Source: Loripinus fragilis (taxonomy: Eukaryota; Mollusca; Bivalvia; Lucinida; Lucinidae). From it: a DNA stretch of 64,000 nt. Below are positions 44,111 through 55,748 of the stretch, piece after piece. How positions within the stretch are numbered: position 1 is the first letter of the stretch; every line of letters begins with the position of its first letter. The translations under genes were made by a program, and so were the position numbers. The stretch spans positions 128,710,375 through 128,774,374 of the forward strand of contig OZ026515.1 of NCBI GenBank assembly GCA_964019695.1, given 5' to 3'. The notes under the pieces were generated by a model. That model made no database searches. It was not told where the DNA came from and saw nothing but the letters and a program-made list of their open reading frames with translations.

Positions 44111-44940
44111 ACAGATGTTTACACCCGAGTGAATTATATTTTTGACTTCACGTAGCAGATACATTTTGTAACTCATAACCCAACAAACGATTATTTTCAA
44201 TTATTGTCTATAGGTGCTTAAAAGAAACGGCTCATTGAGACGTTACTAAGAACCCAACACACTGTTCTTAATAGCGAAATTAAAAGTAAATCATAAATAC
44301 TATCTATTCTTTGGACACAATGTACGTCAAATTTAATTCGAATAAACGTGTACTTGGTACAATCGAGATTTTACTGTATACAGTACGTTAAACAATTTGA
44401 CAAGTCAACCCTAAAAAGCGCCAATCACAGCAAAAGTCTTCTGCTTTTGTCATCTGCTGAATTATTTATGTGTAGAAGCTTTTAACAAACATTGTGGAAC
44501 TCCCCATAACCTTTTTTAAGTCAAATAATGTGAAAAAATATGCAGCAGACGACTTAGACAGACGGCATTTTAGATGATTTTTTGCAGGCGCTATAACGAT
44601 AAAATGATACATACCTGTGATCAGTATTCCATGTTCCCATTCGCTATTCCCTATCTTTGACTCAGCCATTAGACTGACGCTTATATCTGGTAACACGAAT
44701 CGTATCATCTGTCATAAGCACATTGATAAATTGTGACAGTCACTGTTAAGTCGAAACTTCATTATTATTTGCTCCTGTCGCAGTAATATTTTCCAATCAA
44801 ATGCCGTCTGATTATTTGTCCCTCGTTATTTCCGTTCTGATTATCACAAAACCATTTTCCTTATGATTGCAGCTGAAAAAACGCCGCAAAGAAACACCGA
44901 TTGTAGGAACACTACAGGGGTATAGAACTCAATTTATCTA
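44111..44940. other. No gene seen
   Basis: AT-rich. 44361-44378 (CGAGATTTTACTGTATA) again resembles a pogo-like end without a partner. No coding family recognised. Confidence 0.4.
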
Positions 44941-44989
44941 TTAGCTCACATGTACTAATGTCGTCTGCTGATAACCGTAACAAACATTT

Positions 44990-45045
44990 TGGATCCAGAT
45001 CAGGCCCGACAAAACGTCGGGCCTGGTCTGCATTCAAACTGTTTG
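44990..45045 (+). repeat. Hairpin repeat H, copy 2
   Basis: GGATCCAGATCAGGCCCGAC, a 5-nt loop and GTCGGGCCTGGTCT; arms 44997-45010 and 45016-45029 with one G-T type mismatch. Then CATTCAAACTGTTTG as in copy 1 at 18560. Confidence 0.75.
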
Positions 45046-45534
45046 ACACTCTGATGACATTCCTGAAAGAATTTTTCAAAGAGGTTGATTTTGGAAAAAA
45101 AAAATTTAGAAGACGACAAAACATGCAACATTTCCCAGTAGATGTAAATAAAACAATCGGCTGCGTAAACCGAGGCTAGCCTGCGACTATTTAGTAAGTA
45201 TCTGGCGATGGTCATAAAATTTCCATTTTACTTCATCGCGTATCATTTTAGCGGCTCGAATAGATTCTGAGATAGTACTTGGCATTATGTTCCAAACGTT
45301 ATCTTACACTCAATGAGACAGCGACAAATAGCGACTGAATAAATCTGCGACATCGTCTGATAAATCGATGAAGAGGAAAGGATGTGAGCACCAGCGCATT
45401 ACAGCAATACAATATAAAAAGCAAATCACTTAAAATGACAGTAAAAGACCAGACATCGGTCATAAGGAAAATGTATACATTTAGGCCTCGTCTAGACTAT
45501 ATCTGCTCTGGTAATTATGCCATCAATCTCAATC

Positions 45535-45544
45535 AATCAATCAA

Positions 45545-45587
<43 letters not shown>

Positions 45588-45588
45588 T

Positions 45589-45619
<31 letters not shown>

Positions 45620-45666
45620 CTTACACACACACACACACACACACACACCTACACACACACACACAC

Positions 45667-45735
<69 letters not shown>

Positions 45736-45833
45736 CAGAAACACACACACCGGGAATTGAATGGATAAAAACTAGAAAGGACACATCTGTAACTCTACGT
45801 GTACTCGTATATCACACAAAAAGTCCATACAGG

Positions 45834-45905
<72 letters not shown>

Positions 45906-45945
45906 GGACGGATAGACAAACAGACAGACAGACAGAAACACACAC
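45535..45945. repeat. Cluster of CT, CA and GA microsatellites
   Basis: CT run 45543-45590, CA runs 45594-45735 and 45836-45873, a TA step at 45668, GA run 45874-45903. The open frames here are artefacts of the repeats. Confidence 0.95.
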
Positions 45946-46037
45946 ACACCGGGAATCGAATGGAAAAACTGGAAAGGACACATCTGTAACTCTACGTGTA
46001 CTCGTATATCACACAAAAGGACCAAACAGGAAACCTC
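45746..46037 (+). repeat. 93-bp direct duplication around the microsatellites
   Basis: ACACACCGGGAATTGAATGG, GGACACATCTGTAACTCTAC, GTGTACTCGTATATCACACA occurs at 45746-45838 and again at 45945-46037 with few differences. It is joined by CA, GA and GACA runs, so the larger unit is a compound minisatellite of two copies. Confidence 0.85.
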
Positions 46038-46039
46038 CA

Positions 46040-46160
46040 CATAAAAAGGGAGTAACAACGAACCATTCAGTAACAGCATCGGAACCACCGCCTTATAATG
46101 GACAGCAGCCACATTTGTCAGAGGAGGGATAGGGGGGGGGGGGCTTAAGATGTGTTTCGC
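46040..46160 (-). repeat. Fragment of element F/G 5' region
   Basis: ACCACCGCCTTATAATGGAC, AGCAGCC, poly-G run of 12, GGCTTAAGATG. The inverse reading matches TTTAAGCCCCC ... GGCTGCTGTCC of element F. Confidence 0.55.
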
Positions 46161-46203
46161 GAATTTATTGCTTCTTCAAAATATTCGCGGCTTCAATAAT
46201 AAT

Positions 46204-46442
46204 TGAGCCGTGACATGTGATTTCCAACAATGTGGCATTTTGACAAGTGTAGACTCTGCCGAGCCTGTGCAGCCTCCTTTTAAGCTTAGAAACTCCAAAA
46301 GATGTTCAGTCAGTAGCTTAACACTCATAGAATATTCAAGCGACTAGCAAAGGCTCTGATCAGACTGCGCGTATGCACAGGCTGATCTGAGGCTTTGTTG
46401 GTCGCACATACTACTTTGTTGGAAATCTCATGCACTGGCTCA
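46204..46442 (+). mobile_element. MITE M1, copy 5
   Basis: TGAGCCGTGACATGTGATTT to AAATCTCATGCACTGGCTCA, with CTGATCAGACTGCGCGTATG inside. Flanks AAT and ATT are mirror-like. Confidence 0.85.
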
Positions 46443-46489
46443 ATTTTATCTTCTCAGATACAAATGAGCCACGATCAGTGAAAACCTGT

Positions 46490-46690
46490 ATTAATGACAT
46501 TTAGGACTTTTTATGTAAAAAACATTTGAAAAACACCAAAAATTAAGAAATTTGACATGTTCCAATATTGTCTTAAAACCTATTCATATGGAAAGTAGAA
46601 TAAAATTGGCAAATATTTCTGATTAAACTTCTTCGTTTTCATGCCATATGTTTCCATGGCAACAACTTTACCTTAGCAACGGTCAGAATT
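46490..46690 (-). repeat. Dispersed repeat, copy 1 of 2
   Basis: Inverse of 50340-50520: both contain ATAATCAGAAATATTTGC (or TTAATCAGAAATATTTGC) preceded by a CATGGAAAC segment and followed by CATGTSAAATTT and a GTGTTTTTCAAATG-like stretch. Diverged, class unknown. Confidence 0.5.
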
Positions 46691-47489
46691 TTTTAAGTAT
46701 GGTCAGTCGTTTTCAGATCATGCAAACTTAAGGCAAAAATGAATTAGTGTCAACTTTTCTGCGAATTCTATTGCACACATGCTAAGGATAATAAAAAAGT
46801 AGGTTAGCAAGAAATAGCATGTTTTTCATGCATCCAACAAACCCGCAAATCAGGAAATTAACTTTGACGTCATTAGTAACGTCATGACGTTTCTAACGTT
46901 GCGTGTAAAAGTTAAGACAGTGCATAATTTCAAAAAAAACATATTTCCATGAATAATGGAGATAACTTCATAAAATTTGCAGGATAGCTTCTTTACACCT
47001 CACATATTAAGTTTGTACAATTAACTCAAATTTGATGACTTCGTCATTAAGGCTGGTTTTCACAGATTGTGGCTCAAATGTAATAGCATATAAACATATG
47101 AGCGATAATGGCCAGTATTGTGAATTCTGGTTTATCAGGGACAGTCATGCTAAATCTGCAGATAGAAAATATTAATCCTTAAATTAAACAATTGTATACA
47201 GCTACAAGAAGCTGATCCGAAAAGCTACAAACATGCATTAATAATATAAATCAAACAATTTATGGACGCAACCACACAATTGATGCCAGAAATCTAACAG
47301 TCATGCTCAATTATTATTAATCTCATTAAACTTGTTGGGAAATATCATAAGCTGACATTGTATCAGTTACGGTTAGTTCACACTCGTTTAATAAATTCAA
47401 TAATGATGTTCCTCCATTTCTCATATAGCTTGATTTTCGGCACAAAACAGAAATGAGGCCCTAGAATGGGGGTCCCAGTAATTATTTTA
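46691..47489. other. No gene seen; P2 fragment
   Basis: AT-rich. ACTCGTTTAATAAATTCAAT at 47384-47403 is one isolated arm end of palindromic element P2. 46866-46905 has GACGTCATTAGTAACGTCAT. No coding. Confidence 0.5.
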
Positions 47490-47705
47490 AAAAAATATCC
47501 CATATCCCTTTAAATATTTTGAAAAATATCCCATATCCCTAAAATAAATATGGCAAATATCCCCAGAATTCAGAAAGCATTGTATCCCCATATCCCTAAA
47601 ATTGATCCAAGTATCCCGAATCCCTTTAAATATTTACAAAAAATACCCCGCATCCCTTTAAGTTTTTGGCCAATATCCCTGTATCCCTCAAAACCCTTCC
47701 AGGGC
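47490..47705 (+). repeat. Degenerate tandem repeat with ATATCCC units
   Basis: AAATATCCCATATCCCT and variants recur at intervals of 20 to 45 bp. The + strand frame at 47550-47759 reads repeated IPxIP and YP units because of this; without a family match or context I treat it as repeat-derived. Confidence 0.75.
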
Positions 47706-47846
47706 CTCAGAAATGTACTGTACAAACTTGAATTTGTACACTGCACAAGAAAAGTCTAAATATTTTAGCTCTTCGGCTGCTAATCGACTTAGTAACTTGA
47801 AAATGCGGCATTAAATGGGGAGCACGAAAAAGAATCCAATAGTCGT

Positions 47847-47960
47847 AGGAGCGTGGGATAGAAAATCTGTCCCTCGGGATCACCGTTTATCATTCCTCGG
47901 CAAGCCTCGTGATGCCAATCGGTGATCCTTGGGACAGATTATTCTATACCATCCTCACAC
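47847..47960 (-). mobile_element. Palindromic element P3, copy 2
   Basis: GTGGGATAGAAAATCTGTCC, GATCACCGTTTATCA, core CTCGGCAAGCCTCG, TGATGCCAATCGGTGATCC, GACAGATTATTCTATACCAT, CCTCACAC. The flanking TCATGATGGATTCTTATAG matches the opposite flank of copy 1. Confidence 0.75.
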
Positions 47961-48864
47961 TCATGATGGATTCTTATAGTTTTCCTGTTTCTAACAGTAT
48001 GGGCACTTTTTGTCTGTATGTCAAAAGCATTCACACCATGCAGACGAATTCAGCAGACACATTTTCAGATGCATTTTTTCGTAGCAGGAGAAGTGATAGC
48101 TAAGTGACGTTTAATACTTCAGGAAGCTAATCGGATTTTGGTACTTATCGTATATGCGAGCACCGAGGACTTTGCACACACATATAGAATCGCCATAACC
48201 TCTATTCCTTGCGACGTACCTGAAGGCACAAGCCAAGCTTTAGGCATGAAGCCGAACTATAAGCGTTCTGTGGGTGGGTCGGGAGATGGTTGTTTTGGAA
48301 AGCATATTATTGCTTGTATATGCATACAATGTATGTATATTTTTATGATATACATGTAGTGTCTTTCTCTTGGTACCATGAGTTGGTCTGTAAAATTTTG
48401 TTCACCCTCGTCTCAGACTTATCTAGTCGCTTATATGGCAAGTATCATTTTCATAATTATTAGCAACCTCAATGATGTAGTCACTAATACAATGAATACC
48501 TACTAATAAAAAGTTCAAACTGGGAATGTTATCATGCTCTCAGAAATGATATATCGTCGGAAGGAGTCAAACCCCTGTAACTCTGCTTTTTACCAAAACG
48601 AATCTTTTATCAACGCGGGAATACCAAACGCATGGCGCGAATTCTGTCGAATTCTCGTAGCTCTACACCCTTGTTATAGAACCCCCTTAAAAAGCACCAA
48701 TCATGCTTCAAAAATCGTATCTATGAAATATACCATTATTTGGGTGCTCATTTTACCGAGATACGAGGTTTTGCCATGAAAAAGATGCTCAAAATGTCGT
48801 ACATTGTTACTGGACGATTTTCCACGAAAATATGCTCAAAATGACGTAACTCAAGTGAAACTCT
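47961..48864. other. No gene seen
   Basis: Several open frames of 64 to 81 codons, none with a recognisable domain. 48780-48845 holds two ATGCTCAAAATG repeats. Confidence 0.4.
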
Positions 48865-49047
48865 TCATAATGACCGTGAAATCTTTATTGGAAGTTCAAA
48901 ACACCAATAACAGTGAATTTGATTGTTACGAAATAAATCCTGTCTGACTTTCAGCAATAATGGGCACTCCAAACAAAAGTTATATCCATTTCTTTTCGGT
49001 CGGTCTTTCTTGCGAATGTTATTTATTAACGCTAAAGCACTTTTCAT
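48865..49047 (-). pseudogene. Possible LINE C-terminal fragment 1
   Basis: Reads NGYNFCLECPLLLKVRQDLF, like the CxxC/H region near the end of non-LTR polymerase proteins (typically EDExHFxxxCPxYxxxR). Only about 60 codons and no RT core, so the call is tentative. Two related pieces lie at 49571 and 51245. Confidence 0.45.
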
Positions 49048-49570
49048 GAGGTTTTATGTTTTAAGCATGTATTTCGTGAGTATGTGTCTAAATATAGTAT
49101 TAAGTCACGCTTTTTCTGAGTGAGCTTTAAGCAGATTCTATATAAGGAATATTAGGTATGTTTAATTTAGTCGACGTTTCTGCTTCACAAAAGTAAGAGG
49201 TATTTCTTTTTGTTCGTCAAATCTTTCAATCTAAGATAAATCCCAAAACCGTTATAACTTTCAATAACTGTAGGAAATCTTGTGGTAACTTAAATTTAGT
49301 ACCAAAACACATAAAAACCTCACTGTAGGAATCTCTTCGTTTAATTGTAGATTTTCATATTCAGTTTTCAGTTTATGGATCATGACACAGTTTTTGGAAT
49401 TTTAGCTTAATATGAAGCTTGAAAATATTATTTTTTACATTTTGTGAGATGGTTGTTAGACGCGTTCTGATTCATTGGATTGATTTTTGAGTAAAGTTGC
49501 TTTCAAGATGCTCTCAAGAGCAGCTTATTTATAATGGAAGGTTAAAGCATGATGTTAAGTTATAATTTAG

Positions 49571-49774
49571 TTAAGTGTAACATGTCATAACAGTGGTTTT
49601 GGAAAGTATTTCCAAGTTTTTCAGGCTGGTACTTAACGGTGTGTATATTGATGGTAATGTTCTGGTTGCTTGATTGGTTGAAAAGACGAGACTGCTCCTA
49701 CAGGAAGCAAAAGGATGTAGAAGGTATAATGGGCCAGGATATGACAAAAGGTACCTTATGGTTATGTTAATCAA
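49571..49774 (-). pseudogene. Possible LINE C-terminal fragment 2
   Basis: Ends TSLKNLEILSKTTVMTCYT. The TSLKNLEILxK stretch is shared with 51245-51493, and the DNA around it (AAGTTTTTCAGGCTGGTA at 49614 and 51274) is nearly identical. Decayed copies of one repeat. Confidence 0.45.
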
Positions 49775-51244
49775 AAATTTAGATTATGTTGCCTCTACAA
49801 AGTACGATTACTTAAGAGCATTCCCTGAAAATTTAAAGCATTTATTTTCAATATTGACGTATATATGGAGGTTTAAAGCAACAAATGTAATCCGGTTAAA
49901 AACGTGCTGTCAAAAAGAACGTTAAACCTAATATGACGTCAGAGCGCTAGTTTCCAGTTGTTTGTTGGTTATTGTTGACTCGGTTTAACATCGAACAAGT
50001 ATAATGTATTGTACTTTCAAAGATAGATGAGAATCGATGTAAACAAACACAGGCAAGTTTACCTTGATTTTGGGCGAGCAGGTAGTCTCAGTTTACAGTT
50101 ATTTAGAACCTACCACAGATTATTGCATATGCGCGTAACGGTGAAAAATCATGCTTTACCGATTTTTAGAAAAAATAGAATAGCCTCATTACTATGCATC
50201 TTTGAAAGTATAATAGTCACATGCGTTATGCATGAACTATATTGTAAATGCAAATGAAATTGTACGAATCTATGCTTGCTAAGTCGTATTATAAGCATTT
50301 AAGTGACCCACCCTTCATTATGAGCCCTTGTATGTGTTTTGGCCAAAATTGTTGTCATGGAAACAGGCAGCACACAAAACTTTAAATATAATCAGAAATA
50401 TTTGCTACTTTGATGACATCAAGTTTTAGATACATTTTGTGGTACTTTAAAAGCATGTGAAATTTGTCATTTTAGGCGTTTTTAAATGTCTGTTATGTCA
50501 TAATATCCTGGAATGTCTTAAGGACCCTTTTCTCAGATCCGCGCTCATATGCATTTCATTTGCTTGTCAAATATTTCAGTCCACCAGCATATTATATGTA
50601 TATCAGTTTCAGCTTGTAGCTTCAGTATGTAGTTCACATGACTCCATTACTGTGAGATTTTCATAAACGGTTCTGGCTAAGTTGTTTTCAAGAATAATTT
50701 TGCAGACAATTATTAACTTTAAACCAATTTTATATTTTAAAGAGTAGTGGAAAATTTAAATCGTAACTGAACTTGTATATCCGGTATTATAGGACCATAA
50801 ACGTTTCAACATGTGAAATTTTTGGTGTAGGTGCTTTGTAATAGGAGAAATTTAGTTATACAAATTTTTTGTAAAGAGCACTTTAGTTTTTCTAAGTGGT
50901 ATAAATTCTATTTTTTGCAAAACTGAGTAAACTTTATTTAAAGAGTGAGTAAACACTCCTGGGACGGGAGCATAGAGTTGAGGTTCTATATAAAAAGCTT
51001 TTTTGAACGTACAGAAGAGTTAGGGAACTTTCAGGGAACTTTTCTGTAGGCTTAAAATTCTAGCTTGAACATGCCTCTGTGTGAACGTCCTGCTGGTCAG
51101 AGCATGGAAAAATCCTACCTCCCCCTCCCACAGGGAGTTAGGGTTGGGTAGCCCGCTCGCAGATTAAGGAAAATACAGCACAAATATGAACCAGAAAAGG
51201 ATAAAAGGGTGTATTGGAATATACCTCTGTGAAGTGTTGAGATA
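49775..51244. other. No gene seen; AT-rich repeat remnants
   Basis: Contains the dispersed repeat copy at 50340-50520 and spacer that separates the LINE fragments. Open frames up to 83 codons show no domain. Confidence 0.4.
50340..50520 (+). repeat. Dispersed repeat, copy 2 of 2
   Basis: Inverse counterpart of 46490-46690 (ATAATCAGAAATATTTGC, AGCATGTGAAATTTGTCATT). Confidence 0.5.
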
Positions 51245-51493
51245 TTAGAAAACAGCGTTTTTGAACAGGATTTCTAAGTTTTTCAGGCTGGTATGATTGA
51301 CAGACTGTGGGGCAAGACGAACAAGAAGAATTGAGATGATTTTGTTATATATGTGAATTTTGTTTTTGTACTTATCATAAGTAAATAAAAGTAATGTCGA
51401 AAATCTGAAGCAGAAGCGGCATTCCAAACAAAACCTGTGTTTTGTTTCTTTTTCTCTAAAGAATAGTTTTTGAATTGTAAATCTGGTTTGCAA
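51245..51493 (-). pseudogene. Possible LINE C-terminal fragment 3
   Basis: Reads KHRFCLECRFCFRF and later HTSLKNLEILFKNAVF before a stop. The FCLEC box matches fragment 1 and the end matches fragment 2, so this longer piece links the two. Resembles the zinc-binding tail of a non-LTR retrotransposon protein. No RT motifs remain. Confidence 0.5.
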
Positions 51494-52460
51494 TGCAGGA
51501 TCTAACCTTTAGAGTGTTAGAAAAGACTATATTTATTTTCGGACGATCAAAGAGAGGGAGAAAATAATCAGTTTTTGTCTCTCCTGAAAAAATGTAAAAA
51601 TCAAAGATACGAGTTTTTGACTCCCAACCGACAATATACGTCATAAACGACAGGGGGCATTATTAACAGTCATATGGTCTTGACAGCGAGCGCAACAACT
51701 TTTATTTCTGTTTTTGTTACCTTTTGTTAGATATAGAAATGTGATATATAACAAACAATGCTATGACAGGTTTGCCATTTGCAGGCTAGTAGCATTTAGA
51801 TGTATTTGTTCAGTATCTATACATTAAGTCATGATAATGATTAATCTTTTTTCTAAAGGAGTGTCTTATAAAGTTTGATACAGATACGTGTAAGTCAGGA
51901 TGGTCAAATTTATATACTGAGGGGTCGCAGGTTACAATTCAAAAACAAAAACAAAAACATATGATATTTCTTTTTTCTGAAAATCGATTTTGTCTCAACT
52001 AACAATGCAGACCCTGATGAAATGCAGCATGATGCAGCATTTCATATTCGTCTTCACTGTTTGCCAAAGTACCCGTTCAGGGGTTTCTGGTACACAAAGC
52101 CAGTACATGAGATTTTCGTACGTATTACATCGGTGAAAGACATCTACATCTATGTTGTATACGCTTTCAGTCATACTTGACGTTTAAAGACATATTTCCG
52201 GCTAAAAGGAATCAAAACAGTTTTCAGGTACTCTTATGTCAGATGTATATTTCCACATTTCCTCGGCAAAATAAAGTAGCTAAACTGTGTTCAAAATATC
52301 TATGGAGCCTTTATAGGAACGGATCCTCTCAGTGCGAAATACAGATCAATAAATCAGGCGACATCAAGCAATGAACAAAATTTCCAAGTTTATACCCTGT
52401 ATGGCCGATACTTGGATTGTCTGTCCAATATGTACGGTTATTTTGCACCGCGCAAGATCT
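51494..52460. other. No gene seen; one dispersed repeat
   Basis: 51895-52075 is an inverted copy of 63660-63810 (ACTGAGGGGTCGCAGGTTAC; GATTTTG; GATGAAATGC; TCTTCACTGTT). Inside it GAAATGC and GCATTTC flank AGCATGATGCA. The rest shows nothing. Confidence 0.55.
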
Positions 52461-52534
52461 GACTTTGTGGCCTAGTGGTTAGCGTGTCGAACTTTGGAAT
52501 CAGAGGATCAGGTTCGATTCCCAGGTGGGTAGAT
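52461..52534 (+). mobile_element. tRNA-like SINE head
   Basis: TGGCCTAGTGGTTAGCG (A box) and GGTTCGATTCCC (B box) 33 nt apart, which fits a tRNA-type internal promoter. The acceptor ends do not pair (GACTTTG against GTGGGTA), so this is not a functional tRNA. The 3' body is not recognised. Confidence 0.6.
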
Positions 52535-53030
52535 ATAACAAATTGTTTTCTTCTTCTTTTTTAGCTTTGTAATGCAAAATTACTTCATACAATTGTATAT
52601 AATTTACTCTAGAAATCGAAATACTTTTTTGGGGGATTCACCAAAATATACCATGCAGTATCTTGACATGGCTTTAGAAAACATATACATTTTTACATTT
52701 TCTAGAAAGCTTGAGGTTATGGGCAATAATTGACGATAACAACTATTTTATCTTAATATTAAGGACTTATGTTATTTTCAGAAAATTGGTCAATTACGCA
52801 TGCATGCTGAAAACTTCCATACGAGATTTTGAAAAATTGAGCGTGGTGACATATTCTTTTTATTTCATAAATTGACAGTCCATGCATAAAACAAACTGTA
52901 TGCAAAGTATTCAAAAGATTTTTATGTGGGAAGTATTTTTAAGAAGAATGAAAATATATGGCAGGATAGATAGAAGTGGATAAAACCTTAGAGTTGATAG
53001 GAAAGTCAGAGGAGTGGATCTATTGGATAC
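52535..53030. other. No gene seen
   Basis: AT-rich spacer; could include the tail of the tRNA-like SINE. Confidence 0.4.
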
Positions 53031-53034
53031 ACTT

Positions 53035-53410
53035 ATATATATACAGAGGGATATAATGAGTCAACTGAGCCGATAGATGCTGTAAATATTTTGCCTCTAG
53101 CGAGATTCGAACCCACGACCATGACAACTCCGCCTAGCACTACACCAGACATCGACGCTACCACCTGCGCCACTGAGACATCCAAAAAAAAGATGCTCAG
53201 GAAGCGCTGATATTGACGACAACTGATGCAGTACACGTCGTATATTGGTTCCTTTTCAATGGATGGTATCTGTTTAGTTCGCAAATGAAAGCCTGATGGA
53301 TCCAAGGATACAAGTGAAATAGATAAATATCAGTAGTGCAGAAATATTATTTCACAAACATCATTGCTTTTGAGCTAAACATGATCAGAAAAATGATGCA
53401 GATTCATACA
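53035..53410 (-). mobile_element. tRNA-headed repeat S3, minus unit 1
   Basis: On the minus strand TCAGTGGCGCAGGTGGTAGC (A box) and CGTGGGTTCGAATCTCGCTA (B box), then AATATTTACAGCATCTATCG and GGCTCAGTTGACTC. The part upstream of the head on the minus strand (CGACGTGTACTGCATCAGTT, ATTGGTTCCTTTTCAATGGA) belongs to the preceding unit of a tandem arrangement. Confidence 0.75.
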
Positions 53411-53413
53411 GTA

Positions 53414-54780
53414 CGAGGGTCATTTTTTATGTTCGTAGAATCGGGCTGTATCTCTACAAATATAGAATTTACGGTACCATAACTATATATTTTTTGAAAG
53501 GTCTAGCTCCTGTCTATCACTTGATATAAATTTTACATCAATAGCGCCTAGTTCGGTCAAGATATATAGCTTTGAATAGGGCGTAAAAAGGACACTAGCC
53601 GAAATCCGTGTCATTTTAACCACGCAGCCATTAGGAAATTAGACGATGTTAAGTTCCATTCGCTATGGTGATTTAAGCATTTTTCAAGCCGATTTTTTCT
53701 TTGCACCATCAAAACTAATTATTCAAACGCTAATCGTAGACAAGTGCAGCAAAACTATAAGCATGTTGTTTGCTCTTCTATAATAATTTTAAAACACCCA
53801 TCAATATACCACAATAATCACAGTCAACTGCTAGTTATTATATCTGTTAAAATTACGATTGTCAACAAATTTTTAAATTTATTCTGGTTTTGCATAGCAC
53901 ATGATATACTCAATCATTCGTCAGCAGTTATAATGTTGTATCCATTTAAGCGTGTAACTGGCAACTTCCGGTACTGGCATACCCCTATATTATAAAAAGT
54001 GGGTGGGGTAAAACAACCCCGCGTAGAAAACACAATAACTATCGGATCTGCGTAATTTTCTTATTGCAGTTATTTCAAAACCTGTTAAGAGGCACAAAAA
54101 CAGTTTTAATGTATTTTCTTAATAAAGTAACGCTCTATGACGTCATTTATATACAAATGAGGTATTTTAGCACCCCCTATGCTATTTATTTTGCCGTTTA
54201 TTTCTAATAAAACAAAAGTATTAACCTTGTTTTGAGATGAAAGTTACCATAACACTTCCATCTACCATATAAACAAGAAAAATCATAATACTACATTTAC
54301 CGCTAACATATTAAGCCACATTCAAAAGGCCGTATCCAACTTCCACTTGTGTCAACTTTTTACAATAAAAGTTAATATGCCTACAGTTCAATTTGCTGAG
54401 GTTCCAAACAAATCCTCATATCCAATAATTGCTGCGCATTTGCTATAATGTTTAAATAATATTGTAGCACGTGGTGTCCTTGATCTGCAGCCAAATTTTC
54501 AGAAGCTGTGTAGGACTATGGACCCATTTTCATGCAATTGTATCCAACGTTCTGTCAGAGACTAAGTCCATAAATGTCATATTCCTACCATATTTCCAGT
54601 GTGCGATATATAGGTATGTGTTTGTCTCATAGAAGTCATTAAAGTAATGCATTTTGAAATAAGTTTAGGTTGCATGTATCGACAAAAGCTCAATCTTTCC
54701 AAATATATGCATGATGTATGCATTTACTTTCGCCGTTTTCATTAAATCTACCTTTCTACGAACATAAAAAACGTCCCTCG
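53414..54780. mobile_element. CGAGGG/TA element E2, 1367 bp, inserted in the S3 array
   Basis: Ends CGAGGGTCATTTTTTATGTT plus CGTAGAA and the inverse with two mismatches, flanked by TA. Joining the flanks gives ACAG-TA-GATAAATAC, which is how uninterrupted S3 units read at 56375-56395 (inverse), so the empty site is known. No transposase motif seen; the 83-codon frame at 53744-53995 is not recognised. A non-autonomous Tc1/mariner-type element. Confidence 0.8.
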
Positions 54781-54782
54781 TA

Positions 54783-55140
54783 GATAAATACAGAGGGATA
54801 TAATGAATCAACTGAGTCGATAGATGTTGTAAATAGTTTGCCTATAGCAAGATTCGAACCCACGACCATGACAACTCCGCCTAGCACTACACCGACATCG
54901 ACGCTACCAACTGCGCCACTGAGACATCCCAAAAATGGATGCTCAGGAAGCGCTGATATTGACGACGACTGATGCAGTACACGTCGTATATTGGTTCCTT
55001 TTCAATGGATGACATCTGTTTAGTCCGCAAATGAAAGCCTGATGGATCCATGGATACACGTGAAATTAGATAAACACCAGAAGTGCGGAAATATAATTTC
55101 ACAAACATCATTGCTTTCGAGCTACACAGGATCAGAAACT
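54783..55140 (-). mobile_element. tRNA-headed repeat S3, minus unit 2
   Basis: Direct continuation of unit 1 on the other side of E2: ATAAATACAGAGGGATATAA, the B box inverse GATTCGAACCCACGACCATG, the A box inverse CTGCGCCACTGAGACATCC. Confidence 0.75.
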
Positions 55141-55142
55141 GA

Positions 55143-55145
55143 TTC

Positions 55146-55202
<57 letters not shown>
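55143..55202 (+). repeat. TA and GA microsatellite
   Basis: TATATATATATATATA followed by about 20 GA dinucleotides. Confidence 0.95.
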
Positions 55203-55205
<3 letters not shown>

Positions 55206-55324
55206 GCTTATACACCAAACGAGATACATTTCCTGTGGCACTGGATCCAGTAAAGGATGCTAAATTGATTTGAGAAATAAATATAAAAGGATATAAATAA
55301 AAAAAACAGTGCAAATTTTTTTGG

Positions 55325-55368
55325 GAAACTAAAGGCTTTCGGCTTTTGCCTTCATCAGAGTTTCAAGA
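55325..55368 (-). ncRNA. Hammerhead-ribozyme-like motif, left
   Basis: Minus strand: TTGAAACT, CTGATGA, AGGC-AAAA-GCC, GAAA, GCCTTT, AGTTTC. The order stem I strand, CUGAUGA, stem II hairpin, GAAA, very short stem III, UA, stem I strand is that of a minimal type I hammerhead ribozyme. The conserved G of the GAAA box is kept. Such motifs are known from Penelope-like elements and retrozymes of animals. Activity is not shown by sequence. Confidence 0.65.
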
Positions 55369-55589
55369 CACATTAGATTAGGTGGATAGTTAACAAAATG
55401 AATTATGTGATTATTAACGCCCAAAAAGGGCCCAGTTCTTATGCGTGGATTTTCACAAATATGACTGCATAATATTTATGAATTTAACACAGCGCACAAA
55501 ATTTTCATTCTGGCAACACAGTGTACAAAATTGGCATTCTGGCAAGAAATGGCTTGTATGAAAATTTGTGTAGAACAGAAGTCTAAAAC

Positions 55590-55748
55590 ATGTCTAGTCT
55601 CCTGAAAGATCGTCTAAAACAACACAGCACACCAGGTGTTCTACCATATGACCAGATAGAGTCAGTCACCCTTGTTGATGCCAAATGGAGTGGTCAGATT
55701 CTAGGCCTACCAGGAAACTCCGTGAGGGCTACTGGATTCGGCGTCTGA
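55590..55748 (+). CDS. Unrecognised 52-codon frame in the palindrome
   Basis: Starts ATG at 55590 and reads MSSLLKDRLKQHSTPGVLPY, ending in GFGV. Half of it lies in the left palindrome arm, so a similar frame appears inverted in the right arm. It looks protein-like but I do not recognise it and would not treat it as a gene without expression data. Confidence 0.2.
   Translation: MSSLLKDRLKQHSTPGVLPYDQIESVTLVDAKWSGQILGLPGNSVRATGFGV

Noticed and set aside
45040..45080. Hammerhead motif at CTGATGACATTCCTGAAAG
   Set aside because: CTGATGA and GAAA are present but no stem II or flanking stem I can form.
45384..45989. 201-codon frame rich in Thr-His
   Set aside because: Runs through CT, CA and GA microsatellites; the longest frame of the window but not a gene.
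47550..47759. Protein with IPxIP repeats
   Set aside because: Produced by degenerate ATATCCC tandem repeats; no independent support.
52461..52534. Functional tRNA gene
   Set aside because: Acceptor ends do not pair and the anticodon arm is poor; a SINE head fits better.
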